A stretch of DNA of 64,000 nucleotides from Acanthornis magna (Eukaryota; Chordata; Aves; Passeriformes; Acanthizidae): positions 10,526,501 through 10,590,500 of the forward strand of contig JAWUZG010000056.1 in the NCBI GenBank assembly GCA_036785705.1, read 5' to 3'. Shown piece by piece: positions 35,594-46,870 of the stretch. How positions within the stretch are numbered: position 1 is the stretch's first letter; each line of letters begins with the position of its first letter. The notes under the pieces are model-generated. The model made no database searches and was not told where the DNA came from. It saw only the letters and a program-made list of their open reading frames with translations. The position numbers and the translations under genes were made by a program.

Positions 35594-38500
35594 CTATCCC
35601 TTACAATTTCCTTGCATGTGCTGCAGTCATTAATGAACCTTGAAATTGTCAAGAATGAAAATTCAGCCTTTTTAAAAAACAATTCTCTTCATGGAACAGA
35701 GGTTTGCCCTTAAAAGCATTGCCCACAGCCATCAGACAGGGAGACCCACTGAAGGACATTTCCCAGTGCCTAGCTGTGCTGTTACACCCCATTTTGGTTA
35801 ACATGACTTTCATTTCACTGTACTCCAAGCACATTCAGACTCGCATGACTCTTGTTTCACAATAATATCTTACTGTAGCAGATGGTGGAGGTGTCAGGGA
35901 GCTGCTGAAAACTGCCATGTTTATTAAACCTTCTCAGCACAGAGTAGCTCATCTGTTCCTGCTGGCAGGGGTTCCCAAGGGACGAGATGCCAGTCAGGAT
36001 ATTCAAAACACATTGTGTCCTGGCTGTGTTCTTGCCTGGATTTGCATACTCTTGCCTTTGACTGTAAGAAAAGGCTTTGTGTTGATAGGAGCGCGTGTTG
36101 GACAAATGTTTCAAACGTTCTCCAAGTTTAATTCATCCATAGCAAGCGTGAGAGCAGGAAGAGTGCACACTGCTAGCCAACCTTGACCAGTGCTGCCATT
36201 GTTTTCCTCAATGGTGATACAGCAGGAAAACTTGGATAAACTTACCTCCCCTGTGCACTGTCTGTAAGAGGACAGGGTTAGACAGGGGCTGCATTTCTGC
36301 AGTGTAGCACAAAGATGCTGAAAACAGTGACAAACTTGGCTCAGCTGTCAGCACAGGAGCAGGTCTGGTAGCTGGGGTCCTAATGTTTGAACAATTATTG
36401 AAACCTAACTGGGTAAGCTGCTGGTATATCCCTTTATGTTTAAAGTTACTAGATAAATCAAAAGAGAACACTTGAATTTTGAAGTTACATCATTGTTAAA
36501 TGTGTGAACATAATTGCATTACCCCTTTTGATTTCACTTCTGTGGACAGGGTTTTAGATCAGAACAGGAATGGATCTGCTTTCAAACATCAAATGGCATT
36601 GTTTGTTTTTCTGTTCCAAGACAGAACTGTTAATATGCTTACTAATCACTTCAAGGATTGGAGAATAAATGGGTGACACACATTTCACTTAATTGGCGCT
36701 AATGTACCCTAGAGGGGAGTTCAGGGAGAACCTAATCAGACCCAGCAATAATGCTGAGGTTGCATCTGATGTGGAAGGGAATGGTCAGGAGAGCTGAGCT
36801 TTCTGCTTTAGCACCTGTGGGTGCCAGAGCACACTCCGGGCTGAGATTCGGGAGCTGCTGCACAGCTCCGTGTCCAGCCCTGCAGTCCCTGCAGGCACTG
36901 TGGCTGCAGCTCAGGCAGCTTGACAGCACATCAAAGTCAGCACAGACAAGGGTGAGGTGTCTTGCACCGGGAGGAGCAACTTTAAATTACTTGCACACGT
37001 TGCTGGATGTGAAATTAACTGCGCAGGGGAAAAAAAAAACCCCAAACATCTTGGCATCATTATGGATACTTCACTGAAAACATCTGCTCTTTGCAGAGCT
37101 CTGGGTGGAAAGAGAAAAGAAATTTCATCTCCAGCCCAAATGATCAGTGGATTCCCTGGAGCATTGGGATGGATAGTGTTTGTAAGGCCAGGTTTTCATT
37201 CGAGTGTGCATGTTTGGACACAGCTCGCTGACAATCGATGACATGAGCTTGCTGCTTGAAATGTAGCTGCTTTTCCTGCACATTTTATGCCATTTGCAGA
37301 AGTCACTCCTTACAAACTGAAAGTCTGAAGGCTTCCCTACTGGAAATGATGAGGATGAAGGTCCAGAATTACTTAGAACTAAATAGAAAACAACGGCCTA
37401 TGTTGTGAATTGAGTGTTTTAAGACTGCTTAAAGAATCACAGACAAAGGCATCAGTATAAACAGGTTCAACATAAAAGTGATGGCACAACCGAGTTCACT
37501 GGCAAGGTTCCCTCTGCTGCTTACAAGATGGTTAAGACATACCAAGGAAAAGTAAAAAAAAAAAATCCAGTCAATCAATCCAAACTGAAATAAATCCAAA
37601 GCTGTGCGGAGGTAGAGGTGGGTGAAGAGACAAAAGGATAGAAAGAGTAGGGTTAAAAAGGAATATGGCCTAGAAGCACACAGCATTTAAACTGAACAGC
37701 ACTTTAGTTAAAGTTAACAACACTTAACTTAATTTATGACCTAAGTTGAACAATTTAGCAAAGGATTCATATAGGATTTACTATACCTCAATACTAACTT
37801 GCTTACAGGCCTAACTTACTTTCTAATATAGAGTGTTTAAGAATGCAAGACAGCAGCATTCCTGGCACATTTGCTATAGCAAAAAAAGTTTCCAAGGCTC
37901 TTCATTAAAACGAAAGCAAGAGCTCTTTAGGCAGCACACATTCCTGGGAGATCATGGTGCAGCCTGGGCAGGGGGAAGATGCACCACAGCCCATCTTCAC
38001 CTCGGTCAGAGAAGCATCAGCTCTTGCTCCTGAGCCCAGTTTCTCTTAGGGAAACGGAGGTATTCTATGTGGGAGTAGGCACATCTAGAATGTAGGAATA
38101 ATAAAACTTAGTTTCATTTTAGTTAGATCTGAAACAGCAAATGAAAGAAAGCTTTTATTCTTGAATCTCTCTTAAATGTTTGCTCTTACTGGTGCTTTGC
38201 ATTAAGCTGCAAGTAAATGAAATATTTTTGAAGAGAGTGTTTTGGGATTAATTTTATTTCCTTTACATTTCGGTAGACTAAACCTAGTGTGAAATTCATT
38301 ATTTGGGCCCAAACCTTTCATTTAGGAGTTTGGCACAGTATAAGGATTGGTAAACATTACAGATGATTAACAGAATGAAAGGGTTAACATCTTTTCTGAT
38401 TTTGACAACTATGGAGGGTACACAAAGGTAAAATATGATATGTATTAACTCTTCCTCTGCAAAATTGCTCTCTGAGACTGGTGTAAGTCTCTAGTATTTC

Positions 38501-40000
38501 TCTGTGTGCACAGTTCTGTAAAGAAAATACAGTGCTGTGTGATGGTAAGTTTGCTGCCTCTGTTAAGACAGAGATTTTAGCTGTGGGCAATGAAAATCAA
38601 TCAGATGAGTTCGCTGCTCTCCTTCAGTTGATTGGCAGTAGTGATGAAAATAACTCAGACACCAAAATCAGCTTCTGGTGTTGAAAGACTCTTAGTGGCA
38701 AGATGACCTGAAGCTATTGACACAGTATCTCTGTTTCCTTGTTGATTCCAGCACATCCTTAGCTATGAGTGTAAATAAAACCAGGGGAAATTGTAGGGGT
38801 GTCTTAGGGAATTCACTCTACAGAATTTATCTGAGAGCAGGATAGGATTCCACTGTTTACCTGTCTTCTTCCCATGCCCAGTCTTGTATAGAGCTGATGT
38901 GCCCTTGGAGCTAACTTAGGCTTGAGGACTTCAGAATAATCTCTCACAAATTTTATATGTAGCACAGAGTATTTCTGAATGTGTGCTGGGAGAACTCATT
39001 AGCTTCTCTGACCTCAGTATTTTTTTTCCTTATTCCTGAAACGATATCCTGGTCTGTGGTGAGAGTTTGACTTTAAAAATGTTGGAGCAATTTTTTTTCT
39101 TTCCAGACCTCTAGTCAAGAGGAAAAGCTGTTTGCACTAAGGGCTTATTGTCTCATTAATAGAAGGCAGAGGATGTTAATTAACCCAATAGCCGCTCTTT
39201 CTGTCTTTCCTTGTGCTGCATCACTTGCCTTGCAGCATCACACCAGTGCTGGCCAGAGCCCAACCCAGTGGGGCTGTCATGGGCACTGGAACACTCGGAT
39301 CTTTCAGAACTTCCCAAGTGTTTCCCTTGAGGAAGAAATGCAGAGCTATGTTAAAACATCACTTTGATAATTTCCTTTCCTCTCCTCTCTGCCCTCACTG
39401 TTTTTTTTTAGCTTGCTCTTCCAAAGGGCCAGAATATTCCCAGAATATCCTATACACTTTTTTTCCCCTTTTGTTTTGTTTCACTTGATTCTAGTAGGTT
39501 TCTTTTTGGGGAAATTTGATGTCTAAGAAATGGGCCATCAGCATCTTGGTTAAGATTCATCTCCCTAATTGTAGGAATTTTCCTAGTAACACTATTTTGC
39601 ACTTCTCCGTGTGAGGAGGGGGAGCATTGCCTTTGGAAAATACCCACACTTGAATTGAAATCTTGGTGGGATTAATTCCCTTTTTCTATTTAAAAAAATC
39701 CAACCCACAAACCAGGAATGTGAATTGTTGGTGGCCAATGGAGACCTGACTGCTCCCATGATGTTGACTCCTCCTCTGTGTAGAAGTTGCTAAAACATAT
39801 TGCTCTACTTCTATAATGTAGCATATTGCTTTTCCATGTAAGTAATTGCTGTGGTTACCTCATGAGCTTCAGGAAATCAGCAGTGGGTGGAGAAGTGCTA
39901 GTGAAACACATTGTATAATAAGCTGTGAATCATTCCATGAATAAGTTTGCAAGGCTTTTGCTTTAGAGTGCAAAATCAATATCTGGGCCATGCACAGGTC

Positions 40001-40030
40001 ATCCTTTTTATGCAGATCCTTTTTATGCAG
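40001..40030. repeat. Perfect 15-bp tandem duplication
   Basis: ATCCTTTTTATGCAG is repeated exactly, head to tail, at 40001-40015 and 40016-40030. The perfect identity implies a recent event. Confidence 0.95.
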
Positions 40031-40902
40031 TGCAAAGTTTAAAAAATACGGTAATTGAAGGAGTGCTTTCAGGAAAAGGTAGCAGTGAATCTTTGGCCAA
40101 GGGCTTCAGTAAAGCTCTCCTGTGCTGGTGAATTATTGCAGAGCTGGCCAAGACAGATTTCTAATTTCACCACTTTGCAATGAGTCAGTGTTGAGTTTGA
40201 GTTTAAAGTTGGAGATATTGTACAATATTAGAATATCTGTTATGTTTGGCTAAAAAAGCAGCTCTATACTTCTAGTCTGTGCTTATTTCATATCAAAAGA
40301 ATATAGGAAATAAAACCATCTTCAGTAAAGGGATGAGACTGAATGTGTCTACAGCAGACTTGTCAGCTCTGAAGGCTCTTGCAAAAATCCTGTTATGTTT
40401 TGAGGTTTTCCTAAAGGCTCATGGGATTAAGTCACAGTCTGGTTCATGTAGAAGGAGGTTTCTAGGATTTTTGTGTTTAATTATCATTTTTTTTGACAAC
40501 ATACTAAAATGTTCCCTGTTGCATTGTCTAACTGAATTGCTTGGTTTGAATTTTTCTCTTATGATTTTCCCAGCTTAAGTTGACAGGAATGCTGTGCTTG
40601 AGGTCATGCAGGGAATGCTTTCCTAACAAAAGCACAGTTCCCAGATCATAACGTGGTGTGGTTCAGGGGAAAAGGTCTGTCTGTTTCTGATATTTTGCTG
40701 CAGTTTGCTCAGTGAAAAATGAGCTGTTGATTGCTGTCCCCACTGGCCTGTCCAGTGCAGCAGTGGAACTGCAAAAATACACCCCATGTGGCTGAAGGTT
40801 TTGAATAGCCAGACCAGACCACATTCCTAGAATTTCTGCCATGTAACAGGAGCATTTTGAAGAGACATCCCCTGCCCCTACTTGTTTACTGAATCTTTAA
40901 AA
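40031..40902. other. Unique sequence, no gene seen
   Basis: A 99-codon + frame at 40279-40578 has no recognisable domain. No repeat recognised before the CR1 tail. Confidence 0.5.
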
Positions 40903-41094
40903 TCAGATTGGATATTAAGAAAAAATGTTCCACCAAGAGAGCTGTCAAGCGTTGGAGCAGTCTGCCCAGGGAAGTGGAGTCACCATCCCTGCAGGCACTC
41001 AGGGAAAGGCTGCAGTGGTGGATTTGGCAGTTCTACACGAGTGGTTGGACTTTATCTTAAAGGTCCTATCCAACCTAAATGATACTATGATTTT
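40903..41094 (+). mobile_element. CR1 LINE 3'-end fragment, plus orientation
   Basis: The order of landmarks matches the end of CR1 ORF2 and its short 3' UTR: AGATTGGATATTAAGAAAAA (cf. GGTTGGATATTAGGAAAAAT), AGAGCTGTCAAGCGTTGGAG, CTGCCCAGGGAAGTGG, GTCACCATCCCTGCAGGCAC, GGTTGGACTTTATCTTAAAG, then GGTCCTATCCAACCTAAATG. It ends in a degenerate GATACTATGATTTTTGATT in place of repeated ATTCTATGA units. The fragment is 5'-truncated to about 190 bp and frame-broken. No target-site duplication was sought or seen, as CR1 generally does not leave clear ones. Confidence 0.93.
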
Positions 41095-43572
41095 TGATTG
41101 GTTGAATTCCTAGATAAATTTTATCATATAAAAAAGTATTATGTAAAAGAAAAAAAAATCAATTGCTAGATATTATTGTTTGGGTGTTTTTTAATGTTTA
41201 TCTGATTTATAGCCTAGTATCCATCTTAAACAATAGTATTAGGAGAGATGGGAGTTTTGTTTTTTGGGCTGTTCTGGACAGGTTCCTTGGTAACCTTCCC
41301 AAAGGCCAAACAGAGTAATGTGCATTTGATAAGAATATGTTTAAATAGGGCAATGGATGACTTCTCTGAGTGATAAATGCTGGTTATGCAACTAATGTAG
41401 AATGATTTAACATAATCAATTCTCTTCTGTCATTGCATACTTTATTGTATTACCTCAACTACAATTTGCTGGAGTTTGTTTGGATATTAAAGCTCATTGT
41501 CATCCACAAAAATGTACTAGGTTTTCTGAACAGTTTGGGCAGCCAATTTATGTAAAATGAAAGAAAAATGATCCTTTCCATCCAACATCCACAGACAGCC
41601 AATTGCAACATGAGCTGAATTACAGAGTGCATTGTCAAATGTCATTCTCTGATTTTTGTTTTCTAAGATAAGACCGATACAGCTGCAGGATTATGAGCCA
41701 GAAGACAAAACTCTAATTCATTCCAATGCAAAAAGCAATGTGATCCAGTGCCCTATATTATAATTATGTCAGAACAGTGCTGTTTAGTTGTTCCTCTGAT
41801 CACTGGAAGATGTTAATGCTCCATTATTTAAGCTGAAGGGGAAAGGTAAATCTTTACTTAAATGAAAATTAAAAAGGGCATGGCATACTACTGGCACTAG
41901 TAGAGAGAGTTTAGTTGAAGACTATGAGCCATCCTAGATCCTGAGATAAAGGAGTAGAAAAACTATATAATGAGAGAAAAGAGTCCAGTTGTTTGAATTC
42001 AGACCAAAAAACCAGAGATATGAAAAGTGCTAATGATTCAATTACTAGTGTTAGTATTTAATGCTAATAGCATTCACATTGACCTTTAATTCTCAGTTCA
42101 TTTGGAAAAAACCCAAAAATTGCTTGAAAGTGCTCTTGCTTTTTGCTGTTTTCCCACTTATATACTTCCTTTCCTGTCTCCCCAAATTAGCAGTGTGGGA
42201 TGCCCAAAATAAATCACGTAGGTAGATGAGAGATCAGCTATCCTTACCAACTGTGGTGACATGGCTTTTATTTCTGACCTCCAATCAATTTGCTGTTAGC
42301 AAACACAGGATACAGCATGGGAACAGAAAAATATTCTCACAATTTATCTAGACTGGAAATGCTCAGGAAGAGAATGGAAGTGTTGCTTTCAGGTGAGAGG
42401 ATCTGAATATTTAAATCCAATAATCATATCCCAAGGAGCCCTTCCAGAGAGTGTGTTTAACTACCAGCCAGCCACTCAGAGATGCTTGTAGATGTCGTAC
42501 ATAGCAAAAAAAATTACCTTGAAAATTGTAGTGCAGCTCAACTGTTGGGAAACTATTTAAAGTGTAAGAGAAATCATCTTTATTTCTTTAATTTTAAAGA
42601 AAGTTTCATGCTTTGCTGTTTATCCCTTGGAGTGACAGGGCACTGGTTTGACTCAAGCACATGATTAAGAGATTAATCAGAAATGTTCTGGTTGATTGCC
42701 TGACAGGCAAGCTAATATTTATTACAGGATCCGGTTTTAGATTTTCTGGATGTGATTCATTTCCAGCCATTAAGGCATTATGCAGTGATGCATAATGTGC
42801 ATCCTAAATGAAATATTGATCCTTTTAAAATCAATTGTTTTACTTTTCATAAAAGATTTTTCCTATGCCAAGGTTTACTTTTTGGAAGCAGACATACGAG
42901 AAAAAGTGGTATTTAGCATCAGATGCCCTCTGGTTGAACTTTGGGCCAGTTGTTGGGTGAATGGTTACACTCAGCTTTTTAAGCTTCCTTGTACATTAAT
43001 GTTTGTATATATAATATTAGTGATGTGTGAATAGGCAGACAAAGTAAAGCTGGAAACAGACGGTCTCAGGCACTTATTTACATGCTTTCAAAAACCAAGA
43101 TAATGATTTCCACTTTGCTATCATAAAGGTGATTACTTTCTAGATGGAGCAATTGTTAACCTATGATCACAAAGCTCAGTACAGTAGGATATTGCCACTT
43201 GTTTAGAAAATGTGGAGAGAGCATTTTGTTTAAAATCAAACATTTGTTCTTTGATCTATATGTCTTCCTTTTAACCTACTTTTGTATGGTTTTAAGTAAA
43301 TATATTAAAATCAGTGCTGTCATCATTATCTTGAAACAACCTTGTTTTTATAGTGTATTTCTTTTAATTGGGGCTACATAGAAGATCAAATTAAGCTCTC
43401 ACTGAAGCTTTTAAATTCAGTCCTGAACAATTATTTTTGAAGAGCCTATACTTTTATGACAGGGATTCCAGTCCAGGTTGATAAGGAAAGATGTAAAATC
43501 AATTTAGACCTTTTCATATTTGAATTCATTAAATTGGTCTTACTCCATTAAAATAACAATTAATTTAAGGCA
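41095..43572. other. Unique AT-rich sequence, no gene seen
   Basis: Only short chance frames. No repeat family or RNA gene recognised. Confidence 0.55.
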
Positions 43573-43594
43573 GCCAATATTGTGCAATTGCAAT
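43573..43594. promoter_or_regulatory. CCAAT box plus overlapping C/EBP-type sites
   Basis: GCCAAT (43573-43578) directly abuts ATTGTGCAAT (43579-43588), one base from the palindromic C/EBP consensus ATTGCGCAAT, and this overlaps ATTGCAAT (43587-43594). It is a motif-level call. The surrounding 43540-43660 is AT-rich with a TAACAATTAATTTAAGG homeodomain-type word. Confidence 0.3.
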
Positions 43595-45164
43595 GGGAGA
43601 GGAAAAAATGCAAGGTAATAATGATGATAAATTTGTCAAGTTACATGGTTGGAACTTATTACCTTGAGTGACAGTAATTTTGCATTCATTTAAAAAGATT
43701 GTACTTAATAATAATAGAGTATCTAAGGATCAGCATTGGAACTGATAGATCCCTTTATTCACTTTAGCTCTATATATTGCAAATAAGGACTTGGCATTGA
43801 TGTAGCAACGAAAAAAGTCTTAACCGAAGCTCATTTTTATTCTTCAAATAAAATTTGAATAGGTCTTTAAGTACATTTTGTCTCCTCCTGGCACACTTTG
43901 TACTGGTACCTAAAAGCAAGCTTTAGTCAGAACTATTTATATGTAATTCTGTGGTTAATGCACCAAACATTCTTGAAAAGTATATTGCTGTCTGCAAAGT
44001 GTGTTTCTAGCTCTGTGGAAAGCAGAGCAATTAGTGCCCAAGAGATGCTCCCTTTAGCTTTCTGTTTTTCAGAAAGCATTTACAGTGGTAGGTTAAAAAC
44101 TAATGTTTACTACTTCCTCTCAGACAAAAGCTTTGCTCGGTACTTGTTACATTGGTAGCCTATATATTGTGAGACACAATACAGAGGATTTGGAATGCAA
44201 TTAGCACAAGCTTATTGCATTCTAAATCCTGGTGTTTAGGCCTACAGTGTGTTTTAAGCCATTTTTGACTGACTAGGTTGACAAAAGTAGTAGTATCCCA
44301 GATTTTTCAATGAAAATGGTCAGTTGAGGTACTGTAAATCCAAAAGCATTTTAGGATTTTAGTTTTTTGCTGAGACAGCTTTGAAGAAACCCAAGGCAGA
44401 AGTTTGTTTGTTTTTTTTTTGGTCTAATAAAGATAAGCATCTCTAGTTTTACTAAGCAAAAAAACCCCTCCCAGACATATGTTGAATATGTGAACCCAAG
44501 TTGCCTTAATTACTGCTGGGTACCACTGTCATTGTAGCTGTGACACAGCATCCTGCCTGATATCAACCTCCATCACTGGGCATGACAGAAAAAGGAAAAA
44601 AAAAAAACAGGAAAACTTTTTTTCTTCCAATGTTTCTTGTATTTAAATTTATACAAAGCCACAAATGCTGGATCCATTTTAATAAACTGCAGCTGTGTGC
44701 AAGCAAATTTAGTATCGAAAAAGAATCCTTTTAATACATTGCCCCATAGACTGGAAAATGAGATCTGCATGGATGAATCCATGGTGCCAAAGGTAACTGC
44801 AGCACACCAGCTGTAGTTCACCTGCTGAGCAAGTGTCCCAGCCTTAAGGGTGAATGAAATACTTGTTTCTCCTGAAATGATCTGTGCTAATATAGTCAAA
44901 GGCTTCCATATTTCCTTTCTTGCTTCTGTAGAAGTAGGTGCTGTGTCTCCAGGGGGCTAACAAGAAATTGTCGCATCTCGATTTGTGGTGTCCTTGCTGT
45001 TTCAAGACCAATTAAATCTTTAGCTGTAGCAGTGGTAGACCAGTTAATCTGAAAAATTTGGTTGCAAATGAGCTAGATAAGTAGCTTTAGCTTAGCACCG
45101 TTTGTGTTCCAGCTCTGGCAGGACTCAAAGCTGAAAGATCCGATTTGGCTCAACAAGTGAGGCT
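43595..45164. other. Unique sequence, no gene seen
   Basis: The 108-codon minus frame at 44573-44899 has no recognisable domain and begins in an A-rich run. No repeats recognised. Confidence 0.5.
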
Positions 45165-45260
45165 GTGGTTTCGGGGCCCCGAGGCCCTTCCGGGGGCGTG
45201 ATGGTGTCTGGCTCAGCCACGATAAGGTCTGATCTGTTCTGCAGGCTCATAGAGCAGGGC
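45165..45260. other. Small GC- and CpG-rich patch
   Basis: A locally GC-rich spot with a perfect 12-bp palindrome TCGGGGCCCCGA (45171-45182), then CCTTCCGGGGGCGTGATGG. Several CpGs occur in a window otherwise poor in them. It is too short to be a CpG island on its own. It could be a remnant of a transposable element or a regulatory site. The overlapping + frame (45165-45413) has no recognised domain. Confidence 0.4.
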
Positions 45261-46379
45261 CAACAACCTGTCAGAGGCCTCTGCTGGCTGCTCGTGCTCT
45301 CTGGGTATTGGGCAAAATCAAAGGCAGAAGGAACTCTTAGATGCCTGCCCCTTCAAGGGAAATGCAATATGCACAGCACTGGGAGGCTCTGGGCTGAGAC
45401 AGTCTCCTGGTAGTACTGATCAGAGTTCAAAGCACATGGAAAATCCTCTGCTAAAGCAATTGCTATTTCTAATTCCTTCTTTCGCCTCCCCATTATCGAT
45501 TTATTTCGAAAGCTGGGTGGGAAGAGCCAAAGCAAAAGAGGGAGTTCTGCTCTTTGTTTGCCCAGTGGTGAGAAGCACAGCCCAGCCTCAAAATCCCTTA
45601 TGGACGTTGAGCGTCCGAGCTGCAGCTGCCCAGGGTTCCCTTTCCCGAGGCTGTGGATCTCAGATGACCCCACTGAGCAGCCAAGCTGTCACAGCAAGGC
45701 AGAGCTTGCAGGTGGCAGAGGCCAGCCCTGAGGCAGACCTTGAAGATTAGGGCTGAAACTTTGGGGTTGACTTGTGTTGAAAGGAATTATCTCAGCATAG
45801 CACCCGAGTCCTCGCCTGATGGGTTCTTGGTGATTCCCAGTGAATCCATGGCAGTAATATGTGCAAGCACATGAAAGGAGCAGAGTTTTGCTTAACTGAA
45901 TAGCATAAACTCACTCCCCAAACTTTAAAGTCATAAAAAAATCAGAAAGGGAGTTTATTTAGAGTTGAGGAACTGTTTATTGCCTCAAAAATGAGCAAAA
46001 GAAAAGAAAGAAGTGCAAGAGCCAAAAAGGTTTCAAATAAGAAAAAGAGTAACAAGCAACAACAAAACAAACATTCCAAAAATGGAATGAGAGAGAAAAA
46101 TTATGATGGATTTACAAATACAGTTTCCAGTTTGGGATTTTTCAATTAAGACCTCTTTTAAGTTGCTAAATTCTCCCAGGAAACAGTAGAAAGGGACAGA
46201 TTTATTTATAGCATCCTTTTTCTTGTTTAACTAGATTCCCAGATAATCTTTGTGAGTCTGGGGGGGATGCCTCACTGTAATGGTTTGAGCTCTTTGTTTA
46301 TCAGTGATTTACCACAGTTTAGTGAGTTCTTCAGGTAGTGGTGTTAGAGGCCTGCCCATTTCATGTATTTTATCCTCTT
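45261..46379. other. Unique sequence, no gene seen
   Basis: Antisense-overlapping frames at 45353-45750 of about 105 codons have no domains. The 45450-45730 part is GC-richer with scattered CpG (TTATCGATTTATTTCG, GGACGTTGAGCGTCCGAG). Confidence 0.45.
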
Positions 46380-46870
46380 CAGAAGACAAGCAGAAAACCC
46401 CAAGAAAGCATTTCATACAAATAGCCAGGGAAGCAGCTCATTGTGAAAACAACTCTTCTCCCATTATGTGACTCTCCAAAAATCTTAACCAAGCTCCAGC
46501 AGATGCAAACAACAGTGCAGACAGTCGCAGTAATTATGCTAACCAGCAATAAAAGCTTCCATTTACGTGGCCCATCTACATCCTCAATGCAATCACTTCC
46601 AATCGCAAAATGCATCTAGCAGTTGGAAACCCAGAGCATTATTAGATTGCATTGACTGTGCTCCCCACAGCTGAGGGAGTGCTCTTTCCCTGCAATACAT
46701 TTCCCTAACAATTTCATGACCATTGAGATACACCCTTGAGTCAATTAAAATTATCTCCACTAAACTCGGCTGCAGCTTTTCAAAGTGCTATCTAATAGCT
46801 TGTGCGAGCAGCACCCATCTAGATTAGTTATGTACCATGGTTTTATAAAACATAATTTATATTCTCAGCA
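46380..46870. promoter_or_regulatory. Candidate non-coding regulatory block
   Basis: Ordered AT-rich words (CAGTAATTATGC, GTCAATTAAAATTATC, ATCTAGATTAGTTATG) with retained CpGs (CTTCCAATCGCAAAATG, AACTCGGCTG, TGTGCGAGCAG). A minus frame of 78 codons at 46379-46615 contains a hydrophobic stretch that could be a membrane helix, but there is no supporting gene structure. A regulatory element seems likelier than a coding exon. Confidence 0.28.

Larger units (their letters stand above)
30558..40000. other. Unique sequence, no gene seen (9.4 kb)
   Basis: AT-rich with scattered chance frames of at most 111 codons, all lacking domains. Minor items are a divergent 30-bp duplication (31418-31469), A14 at 33213-33226, a 13-bp-period duplication (35568-35593) and octamer-type ATTTGCAT at 32012 and 36040. 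A GC-richer patch at 36770-37010 has antisense-overlapping frames. No interspersed repeat or RNA gene was recognised. Confidence 0.5.
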
